Shown piece by piece: positions 25,356-34,933 of a stretch of DNA of 64,000 bases. A program made the position numbers and the translations under genes. How positions within the stretch are numbered: position 1 is the first letter of the stretch; the number at the start of each line of letters is the position of its first letter. Below the pieces are notes generated by a model, which was not told the origin of the DNA, searched no databases, and saw only the letters and a list, made by a program, of their open reading frames with translations. Origin of the DNA: Aurantimicrobium minutum (GTDB taxonomy: Bacteria; Actinomycetota; Actinomycetes; Actinomycetales; Microbacteriaceae). The DNA is taken from the NCBI RefSeq assembly GCF_029894165.1, contig NZ_JARXXU010000001.1, positions 248,001 through 312,000 on the forward strand. Reading direction: 5' to 3'.

Positions 25356-25390
25356 TGCGTAAACACGGCAAAAATCGCCGTTTCTACGCA
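25356..25390. promoter_or_regulatory. Imperfect 35-bp inverted repeat in the SDR/DUF6421 divergent region
   Basis: TGCGTAAACACGGC (25356-25369) pairs with GCCGTTTCTACGCA (25377-25390) with three mismatches. It is 45 bp upstream of the DUF6421-like gene. With the neighbouring perfect repeat it makes a dense block of symmetry that no gene explains. Confidence 0.45.
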
Positions 25391-25434
25391 AGATTTCGCT
25401 GAAATGTGCGCGGATTCAGGCGTAGCGTGGAACC

Positions 25435-26793
25435 ATGACACAACTCCTCGACCTCACCGCAGCAGTGGACATCACGGCCACCACTCCAGCCTGGCTGTCG
25501 CTCAAGAATGCGGCGACTGCACTGCAGGGGTTGCAAATCAAGGACGGTTCAATCCCAGACGTTGCCCACCACGGTCAGGCTCGTGAACTTGTAGCTGTCC
25601 TGGTGGATGCTATTACCGAGCTCTCTCCCGCGTTCCCCCACGATGCGTCCTACCTCAGTGCCGTGATTTTGGACCTGGGTAAATGGGGGGCGAGTGATTT
25701 TGCCGAGCCCGACTTCTTGGATTCCATCCTCGAGTTCGCCCCTGCAGCGAACCGGGTCAACGGTGTGCGCCACCTCGTACTCTTTCCGATGTACACCCAG
25801 AACGGCAGCACCAACCGTTTCATCGAGGCTGTGCTCATCGAAGTAATGTGGCCAGACTTCATCGCCGAGCTCGAAGCCGGGGATTACTCCAACAAGTTGT
25901 TTGTCCCCGTGCGCTTTATCGACTTCACTCCGGGTTATGACACCAACTCTGCCGTGTTGTTCCCCGAGACTGTCGCGATGCGCGAGGTCCCTGCCTTCAC
26001 CTGGGGCGCAATCTTCCAAGACCGCGAAGCTGCCCGCTTCGCCGTGGTCACGAAAGCGGCTGCCGAGATTACCGGTCTCGAGCTTCCTGCTGACGCTGCT
26101 GAGTTGCTCACCAACCAGAGGCTCGCGGAAGAAACTTTCATCATGTGGGATCTCATTCACGACCGCACCCACATGAGTGGCGACCTGCCGTTCGACCCTT
26201 TCATGATCAAGCAGCGCATGCCCTTCTACCTCTATGGCCTGGAAGAGCTCCGCTGTGACCTCACTGCTTTCCGTGAATGCGTGAAAATCGAGCGGGGTGG
26301 CTCTGCTGACCCTGAGACGCGTCACCACGCACGACTGGTGCAATATGCCGTGGTCTTTGACCGCATCTTCCGCTTTGCTGTGACCGGCACCCGCGTGCGG
26401 AACTACGACGCTGTCGCCGGTCAGTTGCTCTTTGCCTGGATGCACCAGCATGGCGTGCTGCACTGGACCAACAACACACTCTCCATCGACTGGGCAAAAC
26501 TGCCCGATGTCGTGGTGGAACTCGGCGATGCCATCGACGAGTTGTATTGGCGCTCGATTGACCGTCCCAAGACCGCACACTGGCTGGCCGCCTATGACTT
26601 GGTTGCCTCCACACTTACTCCCCACCCCGCGTCTGTCTGGGCAAAGGGAGCCGATGCTCTCCCCGTTGCTGGGGAGCCAGGTGGCCTGACCGACCAGCTC
26701 TTGGAAGACGAGTTCCCGCTTTCCATGTTCTATGAAGCACTCCAGCGCAAGATGGCTCCGGTGATTGTATCAACCACTGGGATTCGGGCATAG
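25435..26793 (+). CDS. DUF6421-family protein, unknown function
   Basis: 452 residues, soluble. I recognise it only as a conserved actinobacterial protein of the DUF6421 type. Distinct blocks are HDRTHMSGDLPFDPFMIKQR, with two histidines and acidic residues that could bind a metal, and YLYGLEELRCDLTAFREC, which could be an active-site helix, so a metal-dependent enzyme is possible. It is divergent from an SDR across shared palindromes and is followed 32 bp later by threonine aldolase on the same strand. Confidence 0.75.
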   Translation: MTQLLDLTAAVDITATTPAWLSLKNAATALQGLQIKDGSIPDVAHHGQARELVAVLVDAITELSPAFPHDASYLSAVILDLGKWGASDFAEPDFLDSILEFAPAANRVNGVRHLVLFPMYTQNGSTNRFIEAVLIEVMWPDFIAELEAGDYSNKLFVPVRFIDFTPGYDTNSAVLFPETVAMREVPAFTWGAIFQDREAARFAVVTKAAAEITGLELPADAAELLTNQRLAEETFIMWDLIHDRTHMSGDLPFDPFMIKQRMPFYLYGLEELRCDLTAFRECVKIERGGSADPETRHHARLVQYAVVFDRIFRFAVTGTRVRNYDAVAGQLLFAWMHQHGVLHWTNNTLSIDWAKLPDVVVELGDAIDELYWRSIDRPKTAHWLAAYDLVASTLTPHPASVWAKGADALPVAGEPGGLTDQLLEDEFPLSMFYEALQRKMAPVIVSTTGIRA

Positions 26794-26825
26794 GTTCCAC
26801 TGGTCTAAGAGCGTAGGCTCAGAGC

Positions 26826-27869
26826 ATGCAGCGAGTACATGATGCCGCCTGGCGCGGCTTTGCCTCAGATAACTACGCCGGCGTGCACCCCCGAGTGCTG
26901 GAAGCACTCGCTGCGGTGAACGGTGGACATCAAATCGCCTACGGCGAGGATGTCTACACCGAGCACCTGCACCAGGTGATGACCACCCACTTCGGCATCG
27001 ATATCGAGGTCTTCCCCGTGTTCAATGGCACGGGTGCGAATGTGCTCAGCCTGCAGTCCATGCTTCCCCGCTGGGGCGGGGTAATTTGTGCCCAGACCGC
27101 TCACGTCAACAACGATGAGTCAACAGCTCCAGAAACCGTGGGCGGTTTCAAGCTGTTGACCGTGGAAACTCCAGACGGAAAACTCACCCCCGAACTTATC
27201 GATACTCAGGCCCATGGCCTGGGTGATGAACATCGTGCCCAAGCACTGGCCGTCACTATTACTCAGTCCACCGAACTGGGAACCGTCTACACCCCCGAGG
27301 AAGTGACGGCCATAGCCGATCACGCCCACTCCCTCGGCATGAAACTCCACATGGATGGCGCACGCATTTCTAATGCCGCGGCATCCCTCGGTGTTCCTTT
27401 CCGTGCCTTCACCCGAGATGCCGGCGTGGATGTGCTCAGCTTTGGTGGCACCAAGAACGGCCTGATGGGGGCAGAAGCTGTTGTTGTGCTGAACCCTGAA
27501 GCAGTCAACGGTCTGATTTATCTGCGCAAAATGAACATGCAGTTATCTTCCAAAATGCGCTTCACTTCCGCACAGCTCACCGCTTTACTCGAGGGTGATC
27601 TGTGGCACCACTTGGCTAACCATGCCAACCAGATGGCTCAACGTCTGCGGAAGGGTCTCGAAGGAATTTCGAGCATTACTTTCACTCAGAAAACTCAGTC
27701 CAACGGTGTCTTTGTCATTCTTCCTGCCGGTGTCGCCGACGAGCTACGCAAAGAATTTCGTTTCTATGACTGGAACCCTGCCACCGGTGAAGTGCGTTGG
27801 ATGTGTGCCTGGGACACAACCGAGGATGATGTGGACTACTTCATCGAAGCTGTCAAAAAGCTGGTCTAG
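26826..27869 (+). CDS. ltaE: Low-specificity threonine aldolase (PLP-dependent beta-eliminating lyase family)
   Basis: 347 residues of the aminotransferase fold type I. The PLP lysine is K210 in LSFGGTKNGLMGAE; the aspartate of HMDGARISNAA holds the pyridine nitrogen; and DNYAGVHPRVLEAL and AYGEDVYTEHL are typical of the family. It splits threonine or allo-threonine to glycine and acetaldehyde. A strong terminator follows. Confidence 0.88.
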   Translation: MQRVHDAAWRGFASDNYAGVHPRVLEALAAVNGGHQIAYGEDVYTEHLHQVMTTHFGIDIEVFPVFNGTGANVLSLQSMLPRWGGVICAQTAHVNNDESTAPETVGGFKLLTVETPDGKLTPELIDTQAHGLGDEHRAQALAVTITQSTELGTVYTPEEVTAIADHAHSLGMKLHMDGARISNAAASLGVPFRAFTRDAGVDVLSFGGTKNGLMGAEAVVVLNPEAVNGLIYLRKMNMQLSSKMRFTSAQLTALLEGDLWHHLANHANQMAQRLRKGLEGISSITFTQKTQSNGVFVILPAGVADELRKEFRFYDWNPATGEVRWMCAWDTTEDDVDYFIEAVKKLV

Positions 27870-27875
27870 CCGAAC

Positions 27876-27908
27876 AAAAAGACCCCCTCTTCCGAGGGGG
27901 TCTTTTTT
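27876..27908 (+). terminator. Intrinsic terminator after threonine aldolase
   Basis: GACCCCCTC-ttcc-GAGGGGGTC followed by TTTTTT, with A-residues before the stem. It is bidirectional in form but lies between convergent genes, so it may serve both. Confidence 0.9.
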
Positions 27909-27929
27909 GGCGATGAAACTCTTCGCGAC

Positions 27930-28505
27930 TTAGAACTGTGTGTAGTGCACTACTTCGCTGAGGTCCTTGCGCACACGAGGAGCGTTTTCACGCTCTTCAA
28001 GGGCTTCAGGAAGCTCACTTGCAGGAGCAAGCTTGCCTACGGTCATTGCAACGAGTGCTTCATACCCTTCAGGAATGTTGAATGCTTCCTTCAGTGCTGC
28101 AGCATCGGTGCCCGCAACCTGGTGAACGTGGTATCCATCGGTGTGTGCCTGAACAGAGAAGTGAGCTACGGACTGGCCGAGGTCGTACGCTGCGTAAGGG
28201 TTTGCCTTACCTTCCGCGTCAGCAACCTGAGCTATCGCGATCACGATGGCGGAAGCGTTGGGCATCCATGCCGAGTTCCAGCCTGCAAGGGTGGGAAGAA
28301 TTGCGTTGAAGGTGTCATCGCCACGGAAGCCGACGAGGTAGGTCCAAGGCTGGCTGTTGTTTGCTGAAGGCGACCAGCGTGCTGCTTCGAACGAGGCGGT
28401 CAGGTCAGCAGGGGTGAGGACTGCGGTGGTGTCGTAGGAGCGTGGGCTCCAACGCTCTGCAAGGACGGGGTTGATGGGGGTGCTGGTAGTCGCGTGACGA
28501 GACAT
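27930..28505 (-). CDS. Nitroreductase-family FMN oxidoreductase
   Basis: 191 residues from the ATG at 28505. It has ERWSPRSYD near the N terminus, AARWSPSANNSQPWTY (FMN phosphate and ring contacts), AAYDLGQSVAHFSVQAH, and a GYEALVAMTVGKL tail, all typical of the NfsB/NADH oxidase-like fold. It would reduce nitro compounds, quinones or similar acceptors. Substrate unknown. Confidence 0.88.
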   Translation of the reverse strand: MSRHATTSTPINPVLAERWSPRSYDTTAVLTPADLTASFEAARWSPSANNSQPWTYLVGFRGDDTFNAILPTLAGWNSAWMPNASAIVIAIAQVADAEGKANPYAAYDLGQSVAHFSVQAHTDGYHVHQVAGTDAAALKEAFNIPEGYEALVAMTVGKLAPASELPEALEERENAPRVRKDLSEVVHYTQF

Positions 28506-28557
28506 TCTTTTCCTTATGTTGAGGACTGATATTGATGAACTATCCGGCAACAGTGGC

Positions 28558-28586
28558 GGGTATCCGATTGAGATAACCGGATACCC
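28558..28586. other. Hairpin in the gap after the res gene
   Basis: GGGTATCCG-attgagataac-CGGATACCC, nine perfect pairs with an 11-base loop, 31 bp past the res stop. There is no T-tract on the minus strand, so it is at most a weak terminator of res or an RNA-stabilising stem. Confidence 0.4.
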
Positions 28587-28616
28587 CCTCTGTTATTCCC
28601 GAAGATGAGAAGTTAT

Positions 28617-31565
28617 CTAAAACAGTTGACCAGCATCGCCACGGTCATCTTCAATAAGACGAGCGATATTGAGATAGTCGGTGCATCGAGAGCCATTAGT
28701 CATATTGTTACGGACGGCAGACTCGCCTGCCAAAACGTAGTGCCATGTCCTATTATCTCTCTGATTTGCCGATAAGGAATTAATTCGTTCACACCAAGAA
28801 ACCGCAGAACGCTGTTTACGCAAAACGTTCTGGTCAGCGAGACCCGATTGAGACTTGGTCTCTACCACGTAGACGCGGTCAGTTGTCTTGACGAGGAAGT
28901 CCGGAGAATATTGAGCAGGCATACCGTCTGCCTTCAAATACGGGCGACGCATAAAGTCGTGCTTATATTCATGGAGTTTGATGAAGGCTTCAACGTTGCT
29001 GTCGGAATCTGCCCAGAGCATAAAGTCACGTTCCAACCCTCCACCTTGCGTGGGGTAGGGCAGCTTCTCAAAGATGCTCTTGGTTACATCTACGGAGGCA
29101 CTTGATCTCACCGTGATTTCGGACACTTCTGAAACCCAGCGATACATAACTTCTGCAGTATCAACTGAAACGTTTTCTTGAAGTTCCACAAGCAATGATC
29201 CAAATTGACCCGCGATATCTTCAGCGACGTCTTTGAGGAGCAACACGCGCCAATTCTCCCCCTCCATGGGATCAAATTGCTGCCCAAACAGGCGTCCTCG
29301 GATATACGTGTTGAGCCACCCAATTAGGAGGGGCTTGTATGCCTGCATGACAGGGTATTGAGCAACTTTCTTATATTGTTGCGTCGTCGTCACAAATGCC
29401 CGAGTATGTGCTTCTGTAATCCGCGTAGCGAGGCGACTGAGGTAATCGTTATAGCCAGTTGCGGTCATCACTCCGCCATCTACCCGATAGTCACCGAATT
29501 GGGTCCCTGTCTCAACGGCCACAGAAGTGAAACTGTCACCCTTACCTATCGCGGAGATCAATACATTCAGAGGATATTTCGATTTTTCCAACGTGAGAGG
29601 GTCAATACTCGGGGCGCGCATCTCCTCGTCAGCGTCACGGACAACAAAAGGAACTTCAAAATCAAACTTTTCAAAACCGTCCCTGAGCTCGATACGCTCA
29701 AGATCACCAGCTGCACGAGTCGAAGATTCATCGTCACTGATTTCACCGACAAGACCACCTGAAATCAGTTCGTCATAGAACTTCTGAAAATTTGGATGCT
29801 CAACGATGAACAACATGTCGAAATAGTTTGTCGGTTCTAACTTTTGTCTAATTCGCGCTCGGTTTTCTTGTTTGAGTTCATCAATTCCGCTATCGCCGCG
29901 CCACATCAAACGCAAACCACGACCTATGGTCTGTTCAAGAAGAATCGAAGAGCCAGCTGAACGAAGCGGGACCACTACGCAGATGTTGTTTACATCAAAT
30001 CCCTCCCGAAGCATGAGTACGCTCACGACAACTTTGGGTGATGCATGGCTATCTAGAGCGAAGAGTCGTTCGCGAACAGGTGCCCATTCTTTCTCGCCTA
30101 ATTCTGCTTTTTTCCCCGAGTGAACACTGAGCACATCTTCTTCGCTCATGCCGGTGGAATAGAGAAATTCTTCAACTAGAGGCACGACTGAGGTGTCCTC
30201 ACAGATCACCATCATTTTGGGATGCTTAGTTGGGTCAGTTTCTGCAAATTGCTCTTCCAAGATGCTGAGTTTCTTCAACCCTGCCCGGAGCATCACTCGT
30301 TGGCCTTCTGATAGCGCAATGGAACCAGATTCATCTCGCTCGACTTTGAAGTCGAGCGGAAGCGCAGCTATTTCTTTGCGCTTGTCGAGCAGGAGAGTTT
30401 TGACCAATCCCTTGGACATCGCTGCACGCAGGTCAAAGTCAACAACAATGTGCGGGAAGAATTTCTTGGAAGATTCTTTTCCTCTTCCTCCACCCACCTC
30501 GTTGTATGGTGTTGCAGAAAAATCCACTTGAATGAATCTGCGACCCTTCGTCGCAGCGATTGCGCGAAGGCTCTTTTGCCACTCGACTTCCGTGACTTCC
30601 GCGCCCTTCTTCAGCGAGTGAATATGGTGCGCCTCGTCATTGAAAACGACCAGACCTGAAAGATCCTTCAAAAAGTCGAGAGCCTCTCCACGTCGATGTC
30701 TCCGGTCCAAGACATCAAGTGCATTTCCAGCAGCAACACCTGGACTAAGTGGGAGTAGATCCCGAGCCATTTCCTTTTCGTCGATATCGGAACCAAGAGA
30801 AAGGAAATCATTTTCATCTGATTCTTCATCTAGGAAGTCAGGGTCTTCTTGACCAGCGAGCAAGTGCCAGTTGGTGATGGCGATAACGCCTGAGCCGGTA
30901 ACCTTCCGACCAATGTCTTTCTTGGTTACAACTGAAGATTGAATAAACCCAAAGACTTGTTGGCGATAGGTGTCAGGAACAAACAAGTCCTTTACTCCAT
31001 ACATATCGCTGGTCTCAAAAACTCGTTGACCTTCCACCACGCGACCTTGGAATGAGTCGAGAAGACGTTCATACACAATCAGACCAGGTGCAACAAGCAA
31101 AAAATTACTGGTGAAACGTTCGTCTTCAGGCGCAGCAACAGCGTTCAAATGTTGCCAGACCATCAAAGCATTGAGCACCCAAGTCTTTCCAGTACCCGTA
31201 GCCATCTTGGCTGCGTACTTCGGGTGGCCGTTGCGAGAGTCTGTTACTTCCCCTAATACATCCCCGGACAACATGGCCTGCGGCGCTATCTGGTTATAAA
31301 GTTCGGCAAGTGTTGCTGCGCCCAGAATCTCGTGGGCATAGACAATCGCCAAAATGGCGTCGCGCTGACCCTCATGAAAATTGGCAGAACGCAGTGCGCA
31401 GTAATCCCGCTGAAACCAATACCTCAGAAGCTCTGCCGTCACCGGTGAAACTTCATTCACAAAGATGCCCGAACCCGACTCCACGAGCTCATGTACTGCC
31501 TCTGAAATGCGTTGTGTGATTCCCTCTGCTAGAGGAAATCGGTCTAGTGCTGGTGCAACACTCAT
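28617..31565 (-). CDS. res: Type III-like restriction endonuclease subunit (DEAH helicase plus PD-(D/E)xK nuclease)
   Basis: 982 residues. Superfamily 2 helicase motifs: Walker A ATGTGKT near 123-129, DEAH at 310-313 ([10 protein letters not shown]), [16 protein letters not shown], and the C-terminal helicase block [16 protein letters not shown]...[14 protein letters not shown]. The C-terminal nuclease is YSPDFLV...VYVVETKSQ with D889, E902 and K904. Res cuts DNA only together with Mod. Its ATG overlaps the mod stop as ATGA. A- and T-rich codons stand out from housekeeping genes, pointing to transfer. Confidence 0.88.
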   Translation of the reverse strand: MSVAPALDRFPLAEGITQRISEAVHELVESGSGIFVNEVSPVTAELLRYWFQRDYCALRSANFHEGQRDAILAIVYAHEILGAATLAELYNQIAPQAMLSGDVLGEVTDSRNGHPKYAAKMATGTGKTWVLNALMVWQHLNAVAAPEDERFTSNFLLVAPGLIVYERLLDSFQGRVVEGQRVFETSDMYGVKDLFVPDTYRQQVFGFIQSSVVTKKDIGRKVTGSGVIAITNWHLLAGQEDPDFLDEESDENDFLSLGSDIDEKEMARDLLPLSPGVAAGNALDVLDRRHRRGEALDFLKDLSGLVVFNDEAHHIHSLKKGAEVTEVEWQKSLRAIAATKGRRFIQVDFSATPYNEVGGGRGKESSKKFFPHIVVDFDLRAAMSKGLVKTLLLDKRKEIAALPLDFKVERDESGSIALSEGQRVMLRAGLKKLSILEEQFAETDPTKHPKMMVICEDTSVVPLVEEFLYSTGMSEEDVLSVHSGKKAELGEKEWAPVRERLFALDSHASPKVVVSVLMLREGFDVNNICVVVPLRSAGSSILLEQTIGRGLRLMWRGDSGIDELKQENRARIRQKLEPTNYFDMLFIVEHPNFQKFYDELISGGLVGEISDDESSTRAAGDLERIELRDGFEKFDFEVPFVVRDADEEMRAPSIDPLTLEKSKYPLNVLISAIGKGDSFTSVAVETGTQFGDYRVDGGVMTATGYNDYLSRLATRITEAHTRAFVTTTQQYKKVAQYPVMQAYKPLLIGWLNTYIRGRLFGQQFDPMEGENWRVLLLKDVAEDIAGQFGSLLVELQENVSVDTAEVMYRWVSEVSEITVRSSASVDVTKSIFEKLPYPTQGGGLERDFMLWADSDSNVEAFIKLHEYKHDFMRRPYLKADGMPAQYSPDFLVKTTDRVYVVETKSQSGLADQNVLRKQRSAVSWCERINSLSANQRDNRTWHYVLAGESAVRNNMTNGSRCTDYLNIARLIEDDRGDAGQLF

Positions 31566-33544
31566 CGTGCTGCCGCCGGAATATCGAGAACTACTTCTGA
31601 TTCAAAGCCGAAGACATCCACCGCACGAACACAGACTCTACGAGCTCGGTCTAGACGATCAACTGTCAGATTGGCCTCCGCTATGACCCGGAGAGGATCA
31701 TTGTCATTTTCCGTGTTGCCTCGATAGTCCTGCCACAGCGAGCGAAAAACAACACCGTCATAGTCAGGGTCAACAGCCCAATACTCAATGAGAGCCAATG
31801 GCTCTGCATTCATCACCTTGAGTAACTTCTCACGATTATCTTCATCAAGGTTGATGGCCTGAGGGTCTACAAGCACATAGTTGTCCAGTGCAATAGTGAG
31901 TTGCTCCGAAGTCTCAGAAGTGAATCGGCCTTCAAGGTGTGCCTCAAGGTACTGGAGAGTCGAGAAGCGGATGTTTCCGGCTAGACCCTCTACACCCTTC
32001 TTTTTGAGACGGTCAAGTAAATCTGGTGGAATGACTCGAACGTTGAGTCTGTCATCGCCCAAGTTCGTGAGAGCTTGAGCAATATCTGCAGAAAAGTTCC
32101 ACCCTAGAACTGTCACACTCTTGAATCCACCCATTTTTGTATCACGTAACTGTTGAGCCCGTTTTAAAGTACTCAACGTGGTAACTCGAGAAGGGCTGTC
32201 AACAATGATGAGTTCGCTTCCCTCCGCTAAACGGCCAAGTTGACCACCTGTGTTTTCTTCAGGGGGAAGAGGCATTGCGCCAAATATTTGGAGGACCGTC
32301 CTTGATAAATCTCCAACATTGAACTTTTTACCTAGTGTGCTTTTCGCTTGTTCAACTTGATAGTCGCCAATGGACAGATGAAGGAATGGCCTTGCGTTTA
32401 GATCGATAAGTCGCTTTCGGGTAATCATGATTGCCGGCTTACCAAGATCAGATGCAATCCATTTTCTGCCCAACCTCTCGGCTACTGCTGCAGTAGTTCC
32501 AGAACCTATAAAGAAGTCCGCGACAATGTCTCCTTCGTCAGTCACCATCTCAATAATTCGTTGCAACAATGCAGTGGGTTTTTGAGTGTTGTACCCAACG
32601 CTTTCTTTAGCCTTTAGTCCTGTGGAAACAATGATGTCCGTCCAAATTGATCCGACTACATCCGCGCCTTCATCTAGATAGTACTTTTTGTATTTGCTAC
32701 CTGTTGAAGTTGTATAAATGAGGCCCTCTTCCTCCATACGCGCAATGCTTGAAGCGGAGTAATCGCCTAGTGTGACATTTTTAAATCGTCGTCCGGTTCC
32801 AGGCTCAACTTTGTCATATACGGCCTGCTGTTTAGCGGAAAGGTCCCTGAGGGGTTGCTTGAACTTGTATTCGCTATTTTTTGAATAAAAATAGATTAGG
32901 TCATATTCATTGGGAAGCTTTTTTGAAGTTCGTTTAGCGCCCTTCCCAGTCGGGTCCCGTTGCCAAGTAATTGTGTTGCGGTAATTTTCTTTGGCAAAGA
33001 TCTCATCAAGCATTATCTTGACGTAATGGCCAACTTTTCCGTCCAAATGTACGAACAAAGTGCCTGTATCTGAAAGCAATTCACGCATCAATATCAAGCG
33101 GGGAGTAATCATTTCCAAATATGAAGCTGTCCCCTCAGACCAAGTATCAGAATATGCAAATTGCTCGACAGTTGTTGGTTTTTGGTCTAGCTCAAAACCA
33201 GGCAATTCTATGTTTATTCGATAATCTGCTTTTGAATCAAAGGGAGGATCTATATATATGAGATCTACTTTGCCTCGCATACTTGGGGTATTGTCATCTC
33301 CTGCGAGGAGTGCCGCCATCGCAAGGAGATTGTCGCCATAAATGAGACGATTGGGGTCCTCTGGAACATCTTCAAGTGTTTGTCCAGAAGAGATCAAAGC
33401 TGAAGTGTCTCGAGCAGGAACTACAAGTTCACGTGTTTGCAGGCTCACCCGGTTCTGGCCCTCAAGCTGTTCTAGTATCTGTTTTGCTTGACGTTTTGCG
33501 TTCTTAACAATTTCTGGCAATTGTTCGAGCAGTGACTTTGCCAC
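31562..33544 (-). CDS. mod: Type III-like adenine-specific DNA methyltransferase subunit
   Basis: 660 residues, GTG start at 33544. It is a beta-class amino-methyltransferase: motif IV (DPPF) at 99-102 precedes motif I (FIGSG) at 345-349, leaving about 240 residues between them for target recognition. A C-terminal part of about 280 residues has no methylase motifs. Mod methylates one strand of the target site and supplies specificity to Res. An XRE regulator is transcribed divergently 96 bp away. Confidence 0.9.
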   Translation of the reverse strand: MAKSLLEQLPEIVKNAKRQAKQILEQLEGQNRVSLQTRELVVPARDTSALISSGQTLEDVPEDPNRLIYGDNLLAMAALLAGDDNTPSMRGKVDLIYIDPPFDSKADYRINIELPGFELDQKPTTVEQFAYSDTWSEGTASYLEMITPRLILMRELLSDTGTLFVHLDGKVGHYVKIMLDEIFAKENYRNTITWQRDPTGKGAKRTSKKLPNEYDLIYFYSKNSEYKFKQPLRDLSAKQQAVYDKVEPGTGRRFKNVTLGDYSASSIARMEEEGLIYTTSTGSKYKKYYLDEGADVVGSIWTDIIVSTGLKAKESVGYNTQKPTALLQRIIEMVTDEGDIVADFFIGSGTTAAVAERLGRKWIASDLGKPAIMITRKRLIDLNARPFLHLSIGDYQVEQAKSTLGKKFNVGDLSRTVLQIFGAMPLPPEENTGGQLGRLAEGSELIIVDSPSRVTTLSTLKRAQQLRDTKMGGFKSVTVLGWNFSADIAQALTNLGDDRLNVRVIPPDLLDRLKKKGVEGLAGNIRFSTLQYLEAHLEGRFTSETSEQLTIALDNYVLVDPQAINLDEDNREKLLKVMNAEPLALIEYWAVDPDYDGVVFRSLWQDYRGNTENDNDPLRVIAEANLTVDRLDRARRVCVRAVDVFGFESEVVLDIPAAAR

Positions 33545-33580
33545 AATTTCCCCTTTGATCGCGACAACAAAACTTAGAGC

Positions 33581-33614
33581 GTTTAAGCCTCAGGTTTTTA
33601 AGCTCTGGTTAAAC
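33581..33614. promoter_or_regulatory. Symmetric and directly repeated sites between mod and the XRE gene
   Basis: GTTTAA (33581-33586) and TTAAAC (33609-33614) are inverted; TTTAAGC is directly repeated at 33582-33588 and 33597-33603, 15 bp apart. Such a mix resembles the C-boxes bound by restriction-modification controller proteins. The divergent XRE protein is the likely binder. Confidence 0.4.
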
Positions 33615-33640
33615 TTACCTCATGCAGGAACGCTAGAGGC

Positions 33641-33937
33641 ATGGATATCTTCACGTCAGCCGCGGCTAAGGCTCTTGGTGAACGGCTACGTGAACGACGT
33701 GAAAGTCTTGAGCTAAGCCAGGAGGATGTGGCCCATTTAGCTGCGATGCATGTTTCTAACTACGGCAAAATTGAACGCGGACTAGCAAACCCAAGCCTTC
33801 ATACGTTGTTACGCATTGCAAGCGTTATTGAAGTCGATCCTGGGGTTCTCATTGCTGGACTAAGCGGTGAAATGGTGACATCTCGTCCACACAAACTCAC
33901 TGCGGGCGAACTCATTCGAGCCAGACAGCAAATTTAA
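33641..33937 (+). CDS. XRE-family helix-turn-helix regulator (controller-like)
   Basis: 98 residues. A helix-turn-helix at about 15-70 (LRERRESLELSQEDVAHLAA, then VSNYGKIERGLANPSLHTLL) is typical of Cro/C1-type and of restriction-modification C proteins, which are also about 80-100 residues. It is divergent from mod. Controller proteins are common with type II systems and seldom noted for type III. It could instead regulate the neighbouring GNAT pair. Confidence 0.82.
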   Translation: MDIFTSAAAKALGERLRERRESLELSQEDVAHLAAMHVSNYGKIERGLANPSLHTLLRIASVIEVDPGVLIAGLSGEMVTSRPHKLTAGELIRARQQI

Positions 33938-33956
33938 CTTCTGCGCGATTTGGCGT

Positions 33957-34562
33957 TTACCAGTCTCGTACTAAACAGCCGGCAGTGATGAAGTCTTTAT
34001 CTTCCATGCCTTTAGGGGGCTTCGTGATGTGTAAACGTCTAAATCCAGCAGATTTATATAAAGTGTCAAAAATTACCTGCTGAGTATCTACAACCACAAG
34101 TCGACCGCCCACGTATTTGTGAGCGTCAAATACGACTTTTTTGGCTTCATCCAAAATCATGCTTCCGGGCAATTCTGAAGAGGTATACCTGTCAGAACGG
34201 GCAAGCTCTGCAATTGCATATGCTCCAGAAACTTCTTTTGAAACGTCTCCCATTAATTTCTTTTTTGCTGAGTTGCTCAGCTTTGAGAAATCCAAAGATG
34301 CCATGCCGACGGTGAAAAAAGCAGCGACGTCAAGATCCCCTGAATCGGAAAAAGTTACGAGGACATAGGTTCTGCTATTTCCATTTTGTTCATATTTCAA
34401 AACTGAATTTCTTGCAAAATTTTCAAGGTGTGGCGATTTTGCGCACTCGAACCGACCTAGTGAATCTAGAACTAATTGACGTATTACTGAGTACTCAGGT
34501 GCTGCAACAGAATGCAGCGAGAAAACATCATATTCAAGCCGCTCTTGAGTGGAGCGATTCAT
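33957..34562 (-). CDS. GNAT-like N-acetyltransferase, unknown substrate
   Basis: 201 residues. The second half fits a GNAT fold: AYAIAELARSDRYTSSELPG (beta-4 and acetyl-CoA loop), GSMILDEAKKVVFDAHKYVG (helix 3) and DTLYKSAGFRRLHI (the C-terminal Y..xGF motif). The canonical Q/R-x-x-G-x-G/A of the acetyl-CoA loop is degraded (SELPGS), so activity is uncertain. With the 59-residue gene five bases upstream it forms a two-gene unit of toxin-antitoxin shape. AT-rich relative to the chromosome. Confidence 0.55.
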   Translation of the reverse strand: MNRSTQERLEYDVFSLHSVAAPEYSVIRQLVLDSLGRFECAKSPHLENFARNSVLKYEQNGNSRTYVLVTFSDSGDLDVAAFFTVGMASLDFSKLSNSAKKKLMGDVSKEVSGAYAIAELARSDRYTSSELPGSMILDEAKKVVFDAHKYVGGRLVVVDTQQVIFDTLYKSAGFRRLHITKPPKGMEDKDFITAGCLVRDW

Positions 34563-34567
34563 TGAAA

Positions 34568-34747
34568 CTACGCGAACTTGCGCTCAGCCAAACTGGCTGC
34601 AATTTCCGCCAAACGCGCGGTATCTGCGGCACGTGAGACGAAACCTATCGAAGAAACAGGTGCGCTGCCTTCTTGCTCCATAGCTAGTAATTCTTTCGCG
34701 CTTTCATCACTCAGAATGTATGGGCTATCAAGGGCTGTGAATGCCAT
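34568..34747 (-). CDS. 59-residue protein, possible partner of the GNAT-like protein
   Basis: ATG at 34747. The protein begins MAFTALDSPYILSDESAKEL and has two short predicted helices. I do not recognise a ribbon-helix-helix or any other DNA-binding fold, so calling it an antitoxin would be guesswork. The five-base gap to the GNAT-like gene shows they are co-expressed. Confidence 0.6.
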   Translation of the reverse strand: MAFTALDSPYILSDESAKELLAMEQEGSAPVSSIGFVSRAADTARLAEIAASLAERKFA

Positions 34748-34855
34748 CGTTACTCCCTCTGTAATGTTTGGCGAAAAGGGCGGACAAGCCACCGGTTTCT
34801 TATTTTTACACACTTTCCTGTGAATCAGCATTTTCTTTTCCACAGTCTGCAAACA

Positions 34856-34881
34856 AGAACCCGGCCTATCGGCCGGGTTCT
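34856..34881 (-). terminator. Intrinsic terminator after clpB
   Basis: AGAACCCGGCC-tatc-GGCCGGGTTCT, 11 perfect pairs, 53 bp past the clpB stop. On the minus strand TTGTTTG follows, a poor but usable U-tract. Confidence 0.75.
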
Positions 34882-34933
34882 CAGCCGGGAGACAACACTC
34901 CCAGCGGGTTGTACACACGTTACCTCAAGACAA

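Noticed and set aside
25549-26625. 358-residue open frame antisense to the DUF6421-like gene
   Set aside because: No motif, no start signal; the plus-strand gene has normal length, promoter-like gap and conserved blocks.
28617-33544. BREX or DISARM core
   Set aside because: There is one beta-class methylase and one DEAH helicase-nuclease overlapping as ATGA, and none of pglZ, brxC, drmA or drmB nearby; type III-like restriction-modification is the simpler call.
34568-34918. Longer 116-residue version of the small protein before the GNAT-like gene
   Set aside because: The extra part spans the clpB terminator and a non-coding, T-rich region; the ATG at 34747 is the more credible start.
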